From DASPLH01 sp035627675 (GTDB lineage: Bacteria > Acidobacteriota > Terriglobia > Terriglobales > Acidobacteriaceae): a stretch of DNA of 41,204 nt. Under the pieces are notes generated by a model that had not been told where the DNA came from, ran no database searches, and saw only the letters and a list, made by a program, of their open reading frames with translations. The DNA lies in the NCBI GenBank assembly GCA_035627675.1, contig DASPLH010000139.1:1-41204 (forward strand). Reading direction: 5' to 3'. The translations under genes were made by a program, and so were the position numbers. This document shows positions 17,142 to 28,194 of the stretch, piece after piece. Within the stretch, counting starts at the first letter, position 1. Every line of letters starts with the position of its first letter.

Positions 17142-18728
17142 ATGGCCTCGTATCAGACCGTAGCGGCTCCCCGGACGGAATCTGCGCGCGAGTGGAAGCG
17201 CGCCATGGCCGTTGTGGGCGTCCTGGCTCTCGCGCGTATCGCGCTCTACCTGTTCATCGCGCCGCGATACGACTACTTCCGCGACGAACTCTACTATCTG
17301 GCGTGCGGTGAGCACCCGGCATGGGGCTACGTGGATCAGCCGCCAATGATCGCTTGGCTCACCTGGCTGGTGCGGCACACGATCGGCACCTCGCTTTACG
17401 CGCTCCGCCTTCTCCCGGCTCTCGCCGGAGCAGCGCTCGTGGTGATGACGGCGCAGTTCGCCCGCGACTCTGGCGCCCGGAAGTCGGGAGTCTGGCTTGC
17501 GGGGCTTGCCGCGCTGGTGGCGCCGATCTACCTGGCCATGTCGCACCTGTGGACGATGAATGCCTTCGACCCGCTGATCTGGGGCGGATGCGCTCGCGTC
17601 ATGCTGCGCATTGTGCGCGGCGGGAACCCAAGGCTGTGGCTGCTGTTCGGAGCACTCGCCGGAGTGGGGCTGCTCAACAAGTACGGCATCGCGTTCTACC
17701 TCGCCGCGCTGTTGGCCGGAGTCCTGCTGACGCCTGCGCGAAGACACCTCGCCTCGCCGTGGCTCTGGGCCGGCATTGGTCTGGCCGCGATCATCGCGCT
17801 GCCGAACCTGATCTGGCAGGTGCAGCACGGGTTTCCTTTCCTCGAACTGATGCGCAACATTCGAGCCAGCGGCAGGGATGTAGCGTTGCCGCCGCTCCAG
17901 TTCCTGGTGCAACAGGCGCTGATGGTGAACCCGCTGGGGTTCCTGCTGGCGATCTTCGGAGTCATCTACTCGTTCACGCGCTCCGGCCGCGAGTTCCGGT
18001 TCCTGGCCATTGCCTACCTGGTATTCACGGCGATGATGATGTGGATGAAAGCCAAGGATTACTATCTCGCGCCCGTGTACCCGGTCATGATCGGCGCAGG
18101 TGCAGCGCAGCTCGAGCGGTGGACGGACCGCGCCGCCGGAGCGCCTCGCGTGCGACTCCTGGCCGCCGCGCCCTTCGGGGTTGCTGCCCTGCTGGTCGCG
18201 TTCGGCATCTTTGCAGCTCCGCTTGCCGTCCCTGTGCTCACCCAGGAGCAGTTCATCGCCTACGAGAAGGCGATCGGGTTCACGCCGCCCCCTTCGGAGC
18301 ACCAGCCCCGCGGACCTCTGCCGCAGATCTTCGCCGACATGCACGGCTGGCGCGAAACGGCCGCCGAGGTCGCGAAGTACTACAACTCGCTTCCTCCGGA
18401 AGAGCGCGCAAAGACCGCCATCTTCGCCGAGAATTACGGAGGTGCCGGCGCGATCGACTTCTTCGGTCCGCAACTCGGGCTGCCAAAGGCGATCAGCGGA
18501 CACCAGAGCTACTACTTCTGGGGACCGCGCGACTACACAGCCGAAAGCCTCATCATCGTCGGTGCCGGAGACGATAAAGAGATGAGGCGCGAGTTTGCTT
18601 CCGTCGAGAAAGTCGGACAGGTGAACAGCTACTATGCGCGTCCGGACACAAACCGTCCTATCTTCCACGCACGCGGATGGAAGCACGACATCCGCACCGA
18701 TTGGTGGCGCGCCAAACACTGGGATTAG
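17142..18728 (+). CDS. GT39/ArnT-like membrane glycosyltransferase
   Basis: A 528-residue polytopic membrane protein of the dolichyl-phosphate-mannose/ArnT-like superfamily (PMT_2 type), which moves sugars from polyprenyl-phosphate carriers to lipids, glycans or proteins at the outer face of the membrane. The first periplasmic loop has the typical acidic pair in YDYFRDELYYLACGEHPAWGY followed by VDQPPMIAWLTWL. About nine to eleven hydrophobic segments follow to residue 380, then a soluble C-terminal domain of about 150 residues (HGWRETAAEVAKYYNSL, YGGAGAIDFFG). The start at 17142 has GAGGAG five bases upstream. The acceptor and donor sugar cannot be read from the sequence. It lies directly after the CYTH gene. 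Confidence 0.88.
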   Translation: MASYQTVAAPRTESAREWKRAMAVVGVLALARIALYLFIAPRYDYFRDELYYLACGEHPAWGYVDQPPMIAWLTWLVRHTIGTSLYALRLLPALAGAALVVMTAQFARDSGARKSGVWLAGLAALVAPIYLAMSHLWTMNAFDPLIWGGCARVMLRIVRGGNPRLWLLFGALAGVGLLNKYGIAFYLAALLAGVLLTPARRHLASPWLWAGIGLAAIIALPNLIWQVQHGFPFLELMRNIRASGRDVALPPLQFLVQQALMVNPLGFLLAIFGVIYSFTRSGREFRFLAIAYLVFTAMMMWMKAKDYYLAPVYPVMIGAGAAQLERWTDRAAGAPRVRLLAAAPFGVAALLVAFGIFAAPLAVPVLTQEQFIAYEKAIGFTPPPSEHQPRGPLPQIFADMHGWRETAAEVAKYYNSLPPEERAKTAIFAENYGGAGAIDFFGPQLGLPKAISGHQSYYFWGPRDYTAESLIIVGAGDDKEMRREFASVEKVGQVNSYYARPDTNRPIFHARGWKHDIRTDWWRAKHWD

Positions 18729-18829
18729 ACCCTTTCGCGTTCATTCCACGCGCTGGCGGCACACTTTCCACGACTGCATCGCATCTCAAATCGCGGGGCG
18801 GACTTCACTCGCGCCCACAGGGAGATTGC

Positions 18830-19432
18830 ATGCAGACTGCGCACGAGCTGTTCCTCCACGAACTCAGCGACATGCTTGATGCTGAACGGAAATTCCTCCA
18901 GATCACCGGGGAGTTTGCTGAAGAAGTCAGCAGACCGGATCTGCAAAAACAATTCGAAACACACCGCCGTCAAACCGAGAAACAAGTCGAACGCCTGGAA
19001 CAGTGCTTCCAGGAACTCGGCGAAGAACCGGAACAAACCGAATGTGCCGGCGTCCGCGGCCTCATCGAAGAACACGAAAACTTCCGCCAGGAAGACCCGG
19101 CCGAGGACATCCTCGACGTATTCAACATCACCGCCTCGATCAAGGGCGAACACTACGAGATCAGCGCCTACGAGGCCCTGATCCGCATGTCCGACATGAT
19201 GGAGCACAAGAAGGTCTCGAGGCTGCTCAACCAGAATCTGAAGGAAGAGCAGCAGACGTTGAAAAAAATGGAAACCTTCGCGACGAAGGTGAAGCCCATG
19301 AACATGGGCATGGAAGAAGAAGAGGAAGAAGGCGAGGAGATGATGGAAGAGGCGTCGGAGGGCAACGGAAGCGCCACCCGCTCACGTCGCGGCGCCGCGA
19401 GCTCACGCTCGCGCTCGCGTCGCGCGGCCTGA
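18830..19432 (+). CDS. YciE/YciF ferritin-like protein (DUF892) with charged tail
   Basis: The first 150 residues form a four-helix ferritin-like domain of the YciE/YciF (DUF892) family. Carboxylate-rich helices are ELFLHELSDMLDAERKFL, FETHRRQTEKQVERLEQ, IKGEHYEISAYEALIRM and LNQNLKEEQQTLKKM. The EXXH-type pairs expected to bind a di-metal centre are present in the second and third helices. These proteins are stress-induced in several bacteria, but their activity is not firmly known. The 200-residue protein ends in an unusual bipolar tail: an acidic run rich in Glu and Met, then a Ser/Arg-rich basic end (RSRRGAASSRSRSRRAA) that could bind nucleic acid. The start at 18830 has GGGAGA six bases upstream. 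A bidirectional terminator follows. Confidence 0.88.
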   Translation: MQTAHELFLHELSDMLDAERKFLQITGEFAEEVSRPDLQKQFETHRRQTEKQVERLEQCFQELGEEPEQTECAGVRGLIEEHENFRQEDPAEDILDVFNITASIKGEHYEISAYEALIRMSDMMEHKKVSRLLNQNLKEEQQTLKKMETFATKVKPMNMGMEEEEEEGEEMMEEASEGNGSATRSRRGAASSRSRSRRAA

Positions 19433-19452
19433 CGCTACAGCCGATCCGGCAA

Positions 19453-19484
19453 CGAAAAAGCCCCGGACACTCCGGGGCTTCCTC
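19453..19484. terminator. bidirectional terminator between convergent genes
   Basis: AAGCCCCGGA (19458-19467), loop CAC, TCCGGGGCTT (19471-19480). Five As on the left give a T-run for leftward transcripts from the acyl-ligase fusion; the right side is TCCTCGTTTG. Confidence 0.9.
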
Positions 19485-19505
19485 GTTTGTGCTGACTCGT
19501 TCCGG

Positions 19506-22301
19506 CTAGTCTCCGTGTGCGCCGACACGTTCTGCCTCGTCTGGCACCTCACGGTCCTGCCGCAGCTCGTTCCACATGGCAACCACGCGGGAACGCAGCT
19601 CTGCCGTAAGCCGCTCGTACTCCTTCTCCGGAGGCGCATTCGGATCGGGATAGATCGGGTCGCCGATCTTGATCTTCATGTTCGAGAACCCCTGGAACTG
19701 CCTGCCACGCGGCCAAGCCTCGTAGAAGCCCTCCTGGGCCACCGGCACGATCGGCACATTCAGATGACGGGCGAGGATCGCCGCGCCCTTCTTGAACGAC
19801 TTGGGCGTCCCGTCAATGCTGCGTTCGCCTTCGGGATAAAGCACGAGCACTTTGCCGCGCCGCAATCCATACGCTCCCGCCCTCATGGCGGGGACCAGGT
19901 TCGCGTCAGGATCGACCGGAATCAGCCTCAGGAACTTCGCGAACTGACGCGCAAAGCCTTCGCCGAAGATCTCGCTCGTTCCGACGTAGAACACGTCACG
20001 GAACACGCGCCACGGCAGCACCGCCGTGAGGATCGGCGCGTCGAGGAAGCTTGCGTGGTTCGCGCTCAGAATGAACGGCGTCTTCGGCAGCTTTTCGAGT
20101 CCCGTCACCTTCAGGCGGAAAGCATCCTGCGCGAACAGCGTGACGAACTTGCCGAACAGGTACCAAAGCCGCGAAACGACCGGCCTCGGAGTGATGATGC
20201 CGCGCACGGCCGGATCGTCCGACTCGATGGCCAGCACATTCTCCCAGCCGATGCCTGCGCCTGCGCCCTGCCCCGCCTTGCTCCTGACGAGGTCGATGGT
20301 CTCGCGCACGGTGTACACCTCGGCCGCGGCCGTATCGTCCACTTCCGCGCCCAGCAGGTGCTCGAGTTCGACGACCAACTCGACACGCTCCATCGAATCC
20401 AGTCCGAGGTCAAGTTCGAGATTGTCCTGCGGGTGGATCTCCGGCGGAGGATTCTTCGCGCTTTTGCGCAACAGCGCCAGCGCCTTCTGCACGTCCGGCA
20501 GCTGCAACCACTGCTTCTCCTCGTCGGTCAGAGGGCGCGTCAGCGGCTGGTCAAAATCGCTCTGGCGGCGCGAGTGAATCTCCCGCACCTTCTTCTCGAT
20601 CTCGAACCGGCGCAACTTGCGCGTGGTCGTGCGCGGCAGGTCGTCCTGCCAGATGTCGTAGCTCAGGATGCGCTTCGTGGCCGTGAGCGAAGCCGAGATG
20701 TTCTCGACGTCATAGCGCACGTATTCGCGCGTGTTGACGATCTTCTTCTGCCGCAGCAGGTCGAAGTTCGGAACGATGACGCCGTGCAGCCGTTCGCTGA
20801 AAGGCTCGCCGGGAGCGCTTTCCAGCCCCATCACGCAGATTTCCTTGATCCACGGAGACTTCAGGTAGTACGCCTCGATCTCTTCCGGGTACACGTTCTT
20901 CCCGGAGCTGAGCACGATCACTTCCTTCGCCCGGCCGGTGATGAAGAAGTTGCCAGCGGAATCCGCGTACGCAAGGTCGCCGGTGTGCAGCCAGCCGTCC
21001 TTCAGCACCTCGGCGGTGGCGTCCGGACGCTTGTAGTAGCCCTTCATGACGATGGGGCCGCGGATGGCGATCTCGCCCACCGCTGGACCCTGCCCGTCCT
21101 CGGGACGCTTCGCATCGATCAGCTTCGCTTCGTTGCCCGGCAGCGGCCGCCCGATGGAGCCCATCACGTTGTCTTCCGGAGGCGTGCAGAAAGCCCCGCC
21201 CGTTGTCTCCGTCAGGCCGTACGCCTGGAGCAGATTGAACCCCATGGTGTGGAAGTCGCGCCCGATCGCGGGATCGAACCGCGAGCCGCCCGTCACCAGG
21301 TACCGCATCTTCGGACCGAGCATGGCATGAACCTTGCCGAAGAAGACTTTGCCGAGGTTCAGGCCCACGGCCCTGCCCGCCTTCGAAAGGGCGAACATCA
21401 GCCCAAACGCCTTCTTCGTAAGCCCGCCGCGCTTCTCGACCTCGCTGAAGATGCGCTCGTGGATCAGGTAGAAGAACTGCGGGACGCAGCAGAAGATCGT
21501 GATATCTCGATCCCTCAGGGCCGTCATCAGTTCCTGCGTGTTCAGCGAGTCGAGGAAAACGACCTTCGCCCCGCAGGAGAGCGGCAGCATGAGGTTGGCC
21601 ATCTGCGCCAGCGCGTGGAAGAGCGGCAGCACGCCCAGGATCGCGTCGCGCTGGTCGATCCTGATGAACCGGAAAACCGACTCCATCTCGCCGCGAAGGT
21701 TCCCGTGCGACAGCATGACGCCCTTCGGGTCGCTGGTCGTGCCGGACGTGTACAGGATGCAGGCGACGTCGTCGCCCGTGGCTTCCGCCGCGACGAACCC
21801 GGAGGCCCCTTCGGCCGCCATGGCGTCGAACGTGGGGAATCCGCCGGCCTCGCCCTCGATCATCACGATCCGGACGTTCCGGCCTGCGACCGCCTTCGTC
21901 GCCACCGGCAGGTTGCGTTCGTCCACGAACAGCAGCGACGCACCGCAGTCATCGAGCAGCTTCGCCACCTGCTCATCGGAGAAGGCGGTATCGAGCGGCA
22001 CGGCCGTGTTGCCGCTGCCGACGATGCCAAGGTAGGTCGCGATCCACCGCGGAGAGTTTCCGGCGAGGATGCCGCACCGCGCGCCCTGCGGCAGATGCTG
22101 CTGCTGGAGCCACGCGCCGGCCGACTCGGCCAGGGTGCGGAGCTGCGCGTACGTGTATCTCTCGACGATGTGGCCGTCCGCTGCCGTTACAACGCTTTCG
22201 GCAAACAGGGGCCGAACTTGTGAACCAGCCTGGCGCTGAATCTCAACCGCAATCGCGCCTGGCCAGCGGTTCACAGATTCAAGGAACCGGCTGTAGAACA
22301 T
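19506..22301 (-). CDS. trifunctional fatty acyl-AMP ligase-acyl carrier-PlsC acyltransferase fusion
   Basis: This 931-residue protein has three parts. Residues 1-580 are an ANL-superfamily long-chain acyl-CoA synthetase/acyl-AMP ligase, with ILYTSGTTSDPKGVMLSHGN at 182-201, YGLTETTGGAF near 361, GWLHTGDLAY near 436 and the lysine loop TTTRKLRRFE near 558. Residues 615-675 form an acyl carrier domain with the phosphopantetheine Ser636 in LGLDSMERVELV. Residues 700-915 are a PlsC/LPLAT acyltransferase with NHASFLD (His749, Asp754) and LYPEGERSIDG (821-831). It could load free fatty acids on its own carrier and pass them to a lysophospholipid or glycerol phosphate, as the two-domain Aas of enterobacteria does with free ACP. 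Domain order is the reverse of Aas. It is transcribed alone. Confidence 0.9.
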   Translation of the reverse strand: MFYSRFLESVNRWPGAIAVEIQRQAGSQVRPLFAESVVTAADGHIVERYTYAQLRTLAESAGAWLQQQHLPQGARCGILAGNSPRWIATYLGIVGSGNTAVPLDTAFSDEQVAKLLDDCGASLLFVDERNLPVATKAVAGRNVRIVMIEGEAGGFPTFDAMAAEGASGFVAAEATGDDVACILYTSGTTSDPKGVMLSHGNLRGEMESVFRFIRIDQRDAILGVLPLFHALAQMANLMLPLSCGAKVVFLDSLNTQELMTALRDRDITIFCCVPQFFYLIHERIFSEVEKRGGLTKKAFGLMFALSKAGRAVGLNLGKVFFGKVHAMLGPKMRYLVTGGSRFDPAIGRDFHTMGFNLLQAYGLTETTGGAFCTPPEDNVMGSIGRPLPGNEAKLIDAKRPEDGQGPAVGEIAIRGPIVMKGYYKRPDATAEVLKDGWLHTGDLAYADSAGNFFITGRAKEVIVLSSGKNVYPEEIEAYYLKSPWIKEICVMGLESAPGEPFSERLHGVIVPNFDLLRQKKIVNTREYVRYDVENISASLTATKRILSYDIWQDDLPRTTTRKLRRFEIEKKVREIHSRRQSDFDQPLTRPLTDEEKQWLQLPDVQKALALLRKSAKNPPPEIHPQDNLELDLGLDSMERVELVVELEHLLGAEVDDTAAAEVYTVRETIDLVRSKAGQGAGAGIGWENVLAIESDDPAVRGIITPRPVVSRLWYLFGKFVTLFAQDAFRLKVTGLEKLPKTPFILSANHASFLDAPILTAVLPWRVFRDVFYVGTSEIFGEGFARQFAKFLRLIPVDPDANLVPAMRAGAYGLRRGKVLVLYPEGERSIDGTPKSFKKGAAILARHLNVPIVPVAQEGFYEAWPRGRQFQGFSNMKIKIGDPIYPDPNAPPEKEYERLTAELRSRVVAMWNELRQDREVPDEAERVGAHGD

Positions 22302-22415
22302 AGATGCTGCTTATGTTACAAGAGCTCTCGCCCTTCAGGCACTTAGATTCTCGCGGACGTTGCCGGCGCTGCCCGAAAACCCGGTGCCGCGCCGCAGTCC
22401 CCGGACGCGGGCCCT

Positions 22416-22874
22416 CTAGCTTGCCTTCCGGAGCGCTGCGGAAGACTTCAGCTGTTGCGTGTACCCACAGATCGCGTGATAGATCGCGCGGTCGAAGAAC
22501 TCATCGAGCGTACGCACGAAATCAACCTCAACGATCAGCTTGTACACCGTCGTGCTCTCGATCTCGCTCTCCATGTGCTCGAGTATGTTGCGCTTGGAGA
22601 GGATGATCGCCCAGAGGAACTCCTCGATCGGGATGTGCTGTTTGGCGCGAAACGCACCCAACCGATGTTGTCTCTGGCGCACGTCGCCTTCGGTCTTGGT
22701 CGCGAGCCATTCCGTCAGATGCTGATACAGCTCGAAGATGTCTCCACGGAGTTCGTCGACCGGCACTTGCCGGAACGACGGAGTTCGCTCCGAAGTCTGA
22801 AGTTTGTGGACCAGGGCTGTCGAGAGAGCGTCGGCGTGGCGCTCGATTGCGTCGGCGAACAGGAGACCGAGCAT
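22416..22874 (-). CDS. small helical protein resembling RsbRD N-terminal domain
   Basis: This 152-residue, wholly helical protein resembles the N-terminal sensor domain of RsbR-type stressosome proteins (RsbRD_N). It starts with LLFADAIERHADALSTALV, has a middle DELRGDIFELYQHLTEWL, and ends with a helix pair around IPIEEFLWAIILSKRNILEHM. That last motif, a G/H-(IF)-(PS)-EE followed by a leucine-rich helix, is the best match. There is no STAS or kinase domain attached. A role as a stand-alone sensor or partner of a signalling protein is a guess. The start at 22874 has GGGAGGT seven bases upstream, much better than the codon at 22964. The gap of 114 bp to the acyl-ligase fusion holds no visible terminator. 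Confidence 0.6.
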   Translation of the reverse strand: MLGLLFADAIERHADALSTALVHKLQTSERTPSFRQVPVDELRGDIFELYQHLTEWLATKTEGDVRQRQHRLGAFRAKQHIPIEEFLWAIILSKRNILEHMESEIESTTVYKLIVEVDFVRTLDEFFDRAIYHAICGYTQQLKSSAALRKAS

Positions 22875-22961
22875 TGGCCACCTCCCGTGCACAGGCCGGT
22901 AGCCGACGGGAACCGGCCGATGCAGAGCGGCTGCCGTCGAGCCAACGTCGTGCGCGCAAAT

Positions 22962-22987
22962 CATAAGCCCTGCCGGGTGGCAGGGCT
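22962..22987 (-). terminator. hairpin after secA
   Basis: AGCCCTGCC (22966-22974), loop GGGT, GGCAGGGCT (22979-22987), 22 bases after the secA stop. Read leftward it is followed by TATGATTTG, a weak T-tract. Confidence 0.7.
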
Positions 22988-23009
22988 CGGGATTTCTACC
23001 GGATAGGAG

Positions 23010-25991
<2,982 letters not shown>

Positions 25992-26149
25992 AGCGATGAA
26001 CCTTCTTTTCGCCCCGTCCGGCGCGAGACGTAACTCTATGAAAAGCAGGACCTTGGCCGGAAAAGGACAGAATGGTCCTTTTGCAAGCCTACCACATTGG
26101 ATGCTGCCGGACGGCGTTGGTTCCGTCCCGGCATTTCGGCGGGCGCCAA

Positions 26150-26175
26150 CAAAAAAAGCCCCCGCAAACGGGGGC
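26150..26175 (-). terminator. terminator of the PilZ gene
   Basis: GCCCCCG (26158-26164), loop CAAA, CGGGGGC (26169-26175). Read leftward it ends in TTTTTTTG, a classic intrinsic terminator. Confidence 0.93.
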
Positions 26176-26193
26176 GCCGGTCTTCGGAGAAGT

Positions 26194-26547
26194 CTAGGCT
26201 TCGGACTGCCGCGTCAGCCAGTGCGTCAGCGCACGCTTGTCGGGTTCATCGATCGCCGTGATCTGCATGCCTGCGCGCCCGGTCCCGCTGGACCAGACGA
26301 TCTTTCCCACGCAACGCACAATGCTGCCGCTGCTGGGAAGTTCAAAGCTGACGAATACCTCCGTGTCTTCGGTCAGCGGCTCTGGCGTGAAGACGCCCAG
26401 TCCGCCCTCGCTCAGGTCGATGATCGTGGCCGTGGTGATGAGCCGCTTGCAGGAAAGGTGCGCGGCAATATCCACTCGCTCCCTTCGAAACTGACGTTGC
26501 ACCGCGAAATCCTCGTTGGGGGTCGGAGGCATGCGTCGAGCATGCAT
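26194..26547 (-). CDS. PilZ domain protein
   Basis: A single-domain PilZ protein of about 117 residues. PilZ domains bind cyclic di-GMP through RxxxR and (D/N)xSxxG. Here the first is RQFRR (residues 18-22) within a cluster of arginines and the second is DLSEGG (44-49), followed by a beta-barrel ending GKIVWSSGTGRAGMQI, the usual CPilZ pattern. It could therefore be a c-di-GMP receptor controlling motility or surface behaviour, but no partner is adjacent. Start choice is open: ATG at 26547 (used here) or 26532; a TTG at 26619 would extend it by 24 residues but would place a CRP-like palindrome inside the gene. None has a good ribosome-binding site. A strong terminator follows. Confidence 0.82.
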   Translation of the reverse strand: MHARRMPPTPNEDFAVQRQFRRERVDIAAHLSCKRLITTATIIDLSEGGLGVFTPEPLTEDTEVFVSFELPSSGSIVRCVGKIVWSSGTGRAGMQITAIDEPDKRALTHWLTRQSEA

Positions 26548-26567
26548 TACGGTCGTAGCACGATACA

Positions 26568-26583
26568 AGTGACTTGGGTCACT
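26568..26583. promoter_or_regulatory. CRP/FNR-type palindrome upstream of PilZ gene
   Basis: AGTGA-CTTGGG-TCACT, a perfect inverted repeat with a 6-base centre, 20 bases before the chosen start. The same GTGA-N6-TCAC pattern occurs upstream of the hydrogenase operon. Confidence 0.6.
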
Positions 26584-27055
26584 GTACTTTCGTGCAACAG
26601 ATGAAACGACATATGTCAATTCATTGCAGGAACTGCATCACCGGAATTTCCGAACGAAACAGCAGGCGAGCAGCGCGGCATGGTAGCAGTCGATGGCATC
26701 CAATTCTTTTCAGGATGTACTGAGAACCAATGTCGCCACTCCCCGCGGCTTTGAAACTGGCGGACTCGCGGGGGCAACCAGGCTGATGGGCTCACAGCCT
26801 GAAAGCTCGGACGTGGAGCTGCCCGGAGGCCGCCGCACGTATCCCGGCCTGCTTCCCGTGTTCCACCTCGACCACCCTCCGCCTGCAACGCAGCCGGGCG
26901 GCACTGGCCGGGAGTGATCCCGTGCCGCCGATGACCGGTTTCGCCCTGCCGTAAAACTCCTTGCGCGGCGTGAACGCCATTTGTACTCGCCGGATTAACG
27001 CAGCCCAGCGCAGCGCATCACATCCATACGACCACTTTGTTGACCGGAGAGTGAA
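26584..27055. other. spacer upstream of SPW gene
   Basis: About 470 bp between divergent genes. I see an inverted repeat CCCCGCG (26741-26747)/CGCGGGG (26767-26773) and no convincing gene. The promoter of the rightward SPW gene should lie here. Confidence 0.55.
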
Positions 27056-27445
27056 ATGAGAATCAGCACCTACATGCACGGTGTTATGGATTACGTGATC
27101 GGGTTGGCGCTGCTTGTAGCCCCAATCCTGTTCAGGTTCAGCGGCACGCCCGCGACGGTGGCACGCACGATAGGAGTGATCATCCTGCTTCAGGCAGTGA
27201 TGACCCGCTTCGAGGTCGGCCTGGTGAAAATCATCCCGATGCGCGTGCACCTGATGATGGACTACGTCATCGGCGCGATACTCGCCGCCAGCCCATGGCT
27301 GTTCGGGTTCTCCGACGCGCCGGTGAACGCCTGGGCGCCTCACCTCGTCGTAGGACTGCTCATCATCGCGCAGGCTGCCATTACGGCGGCTCCGCGTGCG
27401 GATGTGACGGTGATGGATCGCGACCGTCCACGCCGGGCAGCGTAG
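27056..27445 (+). CDS. SPW repeat membrane protein
   Basis: A 129-residue membrane protein with two related halves. The first contains MDYVIGLALLVAPILFRFSG and the second MDYVIGAILAASPWLFGFSD, the SPW-repeat pattern in which the second copy carries the Ser-Pro-Trp. About four hydrophobic segments are present and the short C-terminal tail is charged (DRDRPRRAA). Function of SPW proteins is unknown. GGAGAG stands four bases before the ATG. It appears to be monocistronic and converges with the hydrogenase operon; the spacer in between holds a large palindrome and the operon's terminator. Confidence 0.85.
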   Translation: MRISTYMHGVMDYVIGLALLVAPILFRFSGTPATVARTIGVIILLQAVMTRFEVGLVKIIPMRVHLMMDYVIGAILAASPWLFGFSDAPVNAWAPHLVVGLLIIAQAAITAAPRADVTVMDRDRPRRAA

Positions 27446-27500
27446 TTCCGGACCAGCAGGTGCCCCTCAGCGCCAGGCTTTAGGCTCGGAACGTCCGTAA

Positions 27501-27561
27501 GAAGCGAGGCCGGTCTGGTCAGCCCAGGGGAAAGCCCGAAGCCCTGGGTATCGGACCGGCC
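27501..27561. repeat. REP-like nested palindrome, copy B
   Basis: Outer arms GGCCGGTC (27508-27515)/GACCGGCC (27554-27561) enclose inner arms CCCAGGG (27523-27529)/CCCTGGG (27542-27548). The leading GAAGCGAGGCCG and the CCCAGGG...GCCCTGGGT pair recur at 39684-39750; the first part also recurs inverted at 8731-8750. Confidence 0.75.
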
Positions 27562-27602
27562 ACAACAGCCCCGAGGCGCGCGGCCTCAGCTTCGGGCGGA
27601 AA

Positions 27603-27634
27603 ACAAAAAGCGCACGGGAAACTCCCGTGCGCTT
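27603..27634 (-). terminator. terminator of the hydrogenase operon
   Basis: AAGCGCACGGGA (27608-27619), loop AAC, TCCCGTGCGCTT (27623-27634). Read leftward it continues as TTTGTTTTCC. It ends 18 bases after the maturation protease stop. Confidence 0.92.
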
Positions 27635-27651
27635 CGAAGCCTTACCCCGTG

Positions 27652-28194
27652 TTACCGGGCTGGTGCCTCGCAGGAACCCTGGGCTTCCCACCAGACGTCG
27701 GGGGTTCCACCCTCTTTCGGCGTGCAGATCACGCCATACTGTTCCAGTTCGCGCAACACCACCTCGATCGCGTCGTCGACAGCTTTCCTGACGCTCTCGT
27801 TCAGCGGAGTGTTGAAGGTGTAGCTCTGTCCCGAGATTCCCACCAGCGTCACGTCTTTCGGACCGCTGCCATCGAGGTCGGCGATCAGGATCGACTCCTT
27901 CAGCGCCGGCTGGTGCGGGTCCAGCCTCATCGGAACGGGGCTGGCCAGGATGTCCGACCTGCGATAGGTCGTCACCGTCCCGGCCGGCTTGCCGTTGTCA
28001 ACCGCATCGACGAGGATCAATGCATCGAGCCCGGCGATGTGGACGACGAAGTCCAGCCCTGGAGTACCGAAGTCCACCACCTGCACGCCTTCGCTGAACT
28101 GGTAACGCGCGTCCAGCGTGCGGGCGAGGTACGGACCAACTCCATCGTCACCCATCAATACGTTCCCGATACCGCCGATGAGAATACGTTTCAT
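27652..28194 (-). CDS. hybD: hydrogenase maturation protease (HybD/HyaD family)
   Basis: An endopeptidase of 180 residues that clips the C-terminal extension of the [NiFe]-hydrogenase large subunit once nickel is inserted. The family fold is visible as GIGNVLMGDDGVG at the N-terminus. The nickel-sensing ligands correspond to Asp17, Asp63 (ILVDAVD) and His94 (DPHQPALKE); E. coli HybD has Glu16, Asp62 and His93. The C-terminal 25 residues (TPKEGGTPDVWWEA and on) are an extra tail. The ATG overlaps the stop of the large-subunit gene in TAATG, so translation is coupled to its substrate. Last gene of the operon, followed by a strong terminator. Confidence 0.93.
   Translation of the reverse strand: MKRILIGGIGNVLMGDDGVGPYLARTLDARYQFSEGVQVVDFGTPGLDFVVHIAGLDALILVDAVDNGKPAGTVTTYRRSDILASPVPMRLDPHQPALKESILIADLDGSGPKDVTLVGISGQSYTFNTPLNESVRKAVDDAIEVVLRELEQYGVICTPKEGGTPDVWWEAQGSCEAPAR

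Noticed and set aside
19515..22223. 902-codon frame antisense to the acyl-ligase fusion
   Set aside because: Same reason: antisense to a clear gene, no recognisable domain, Arg/His-rich.
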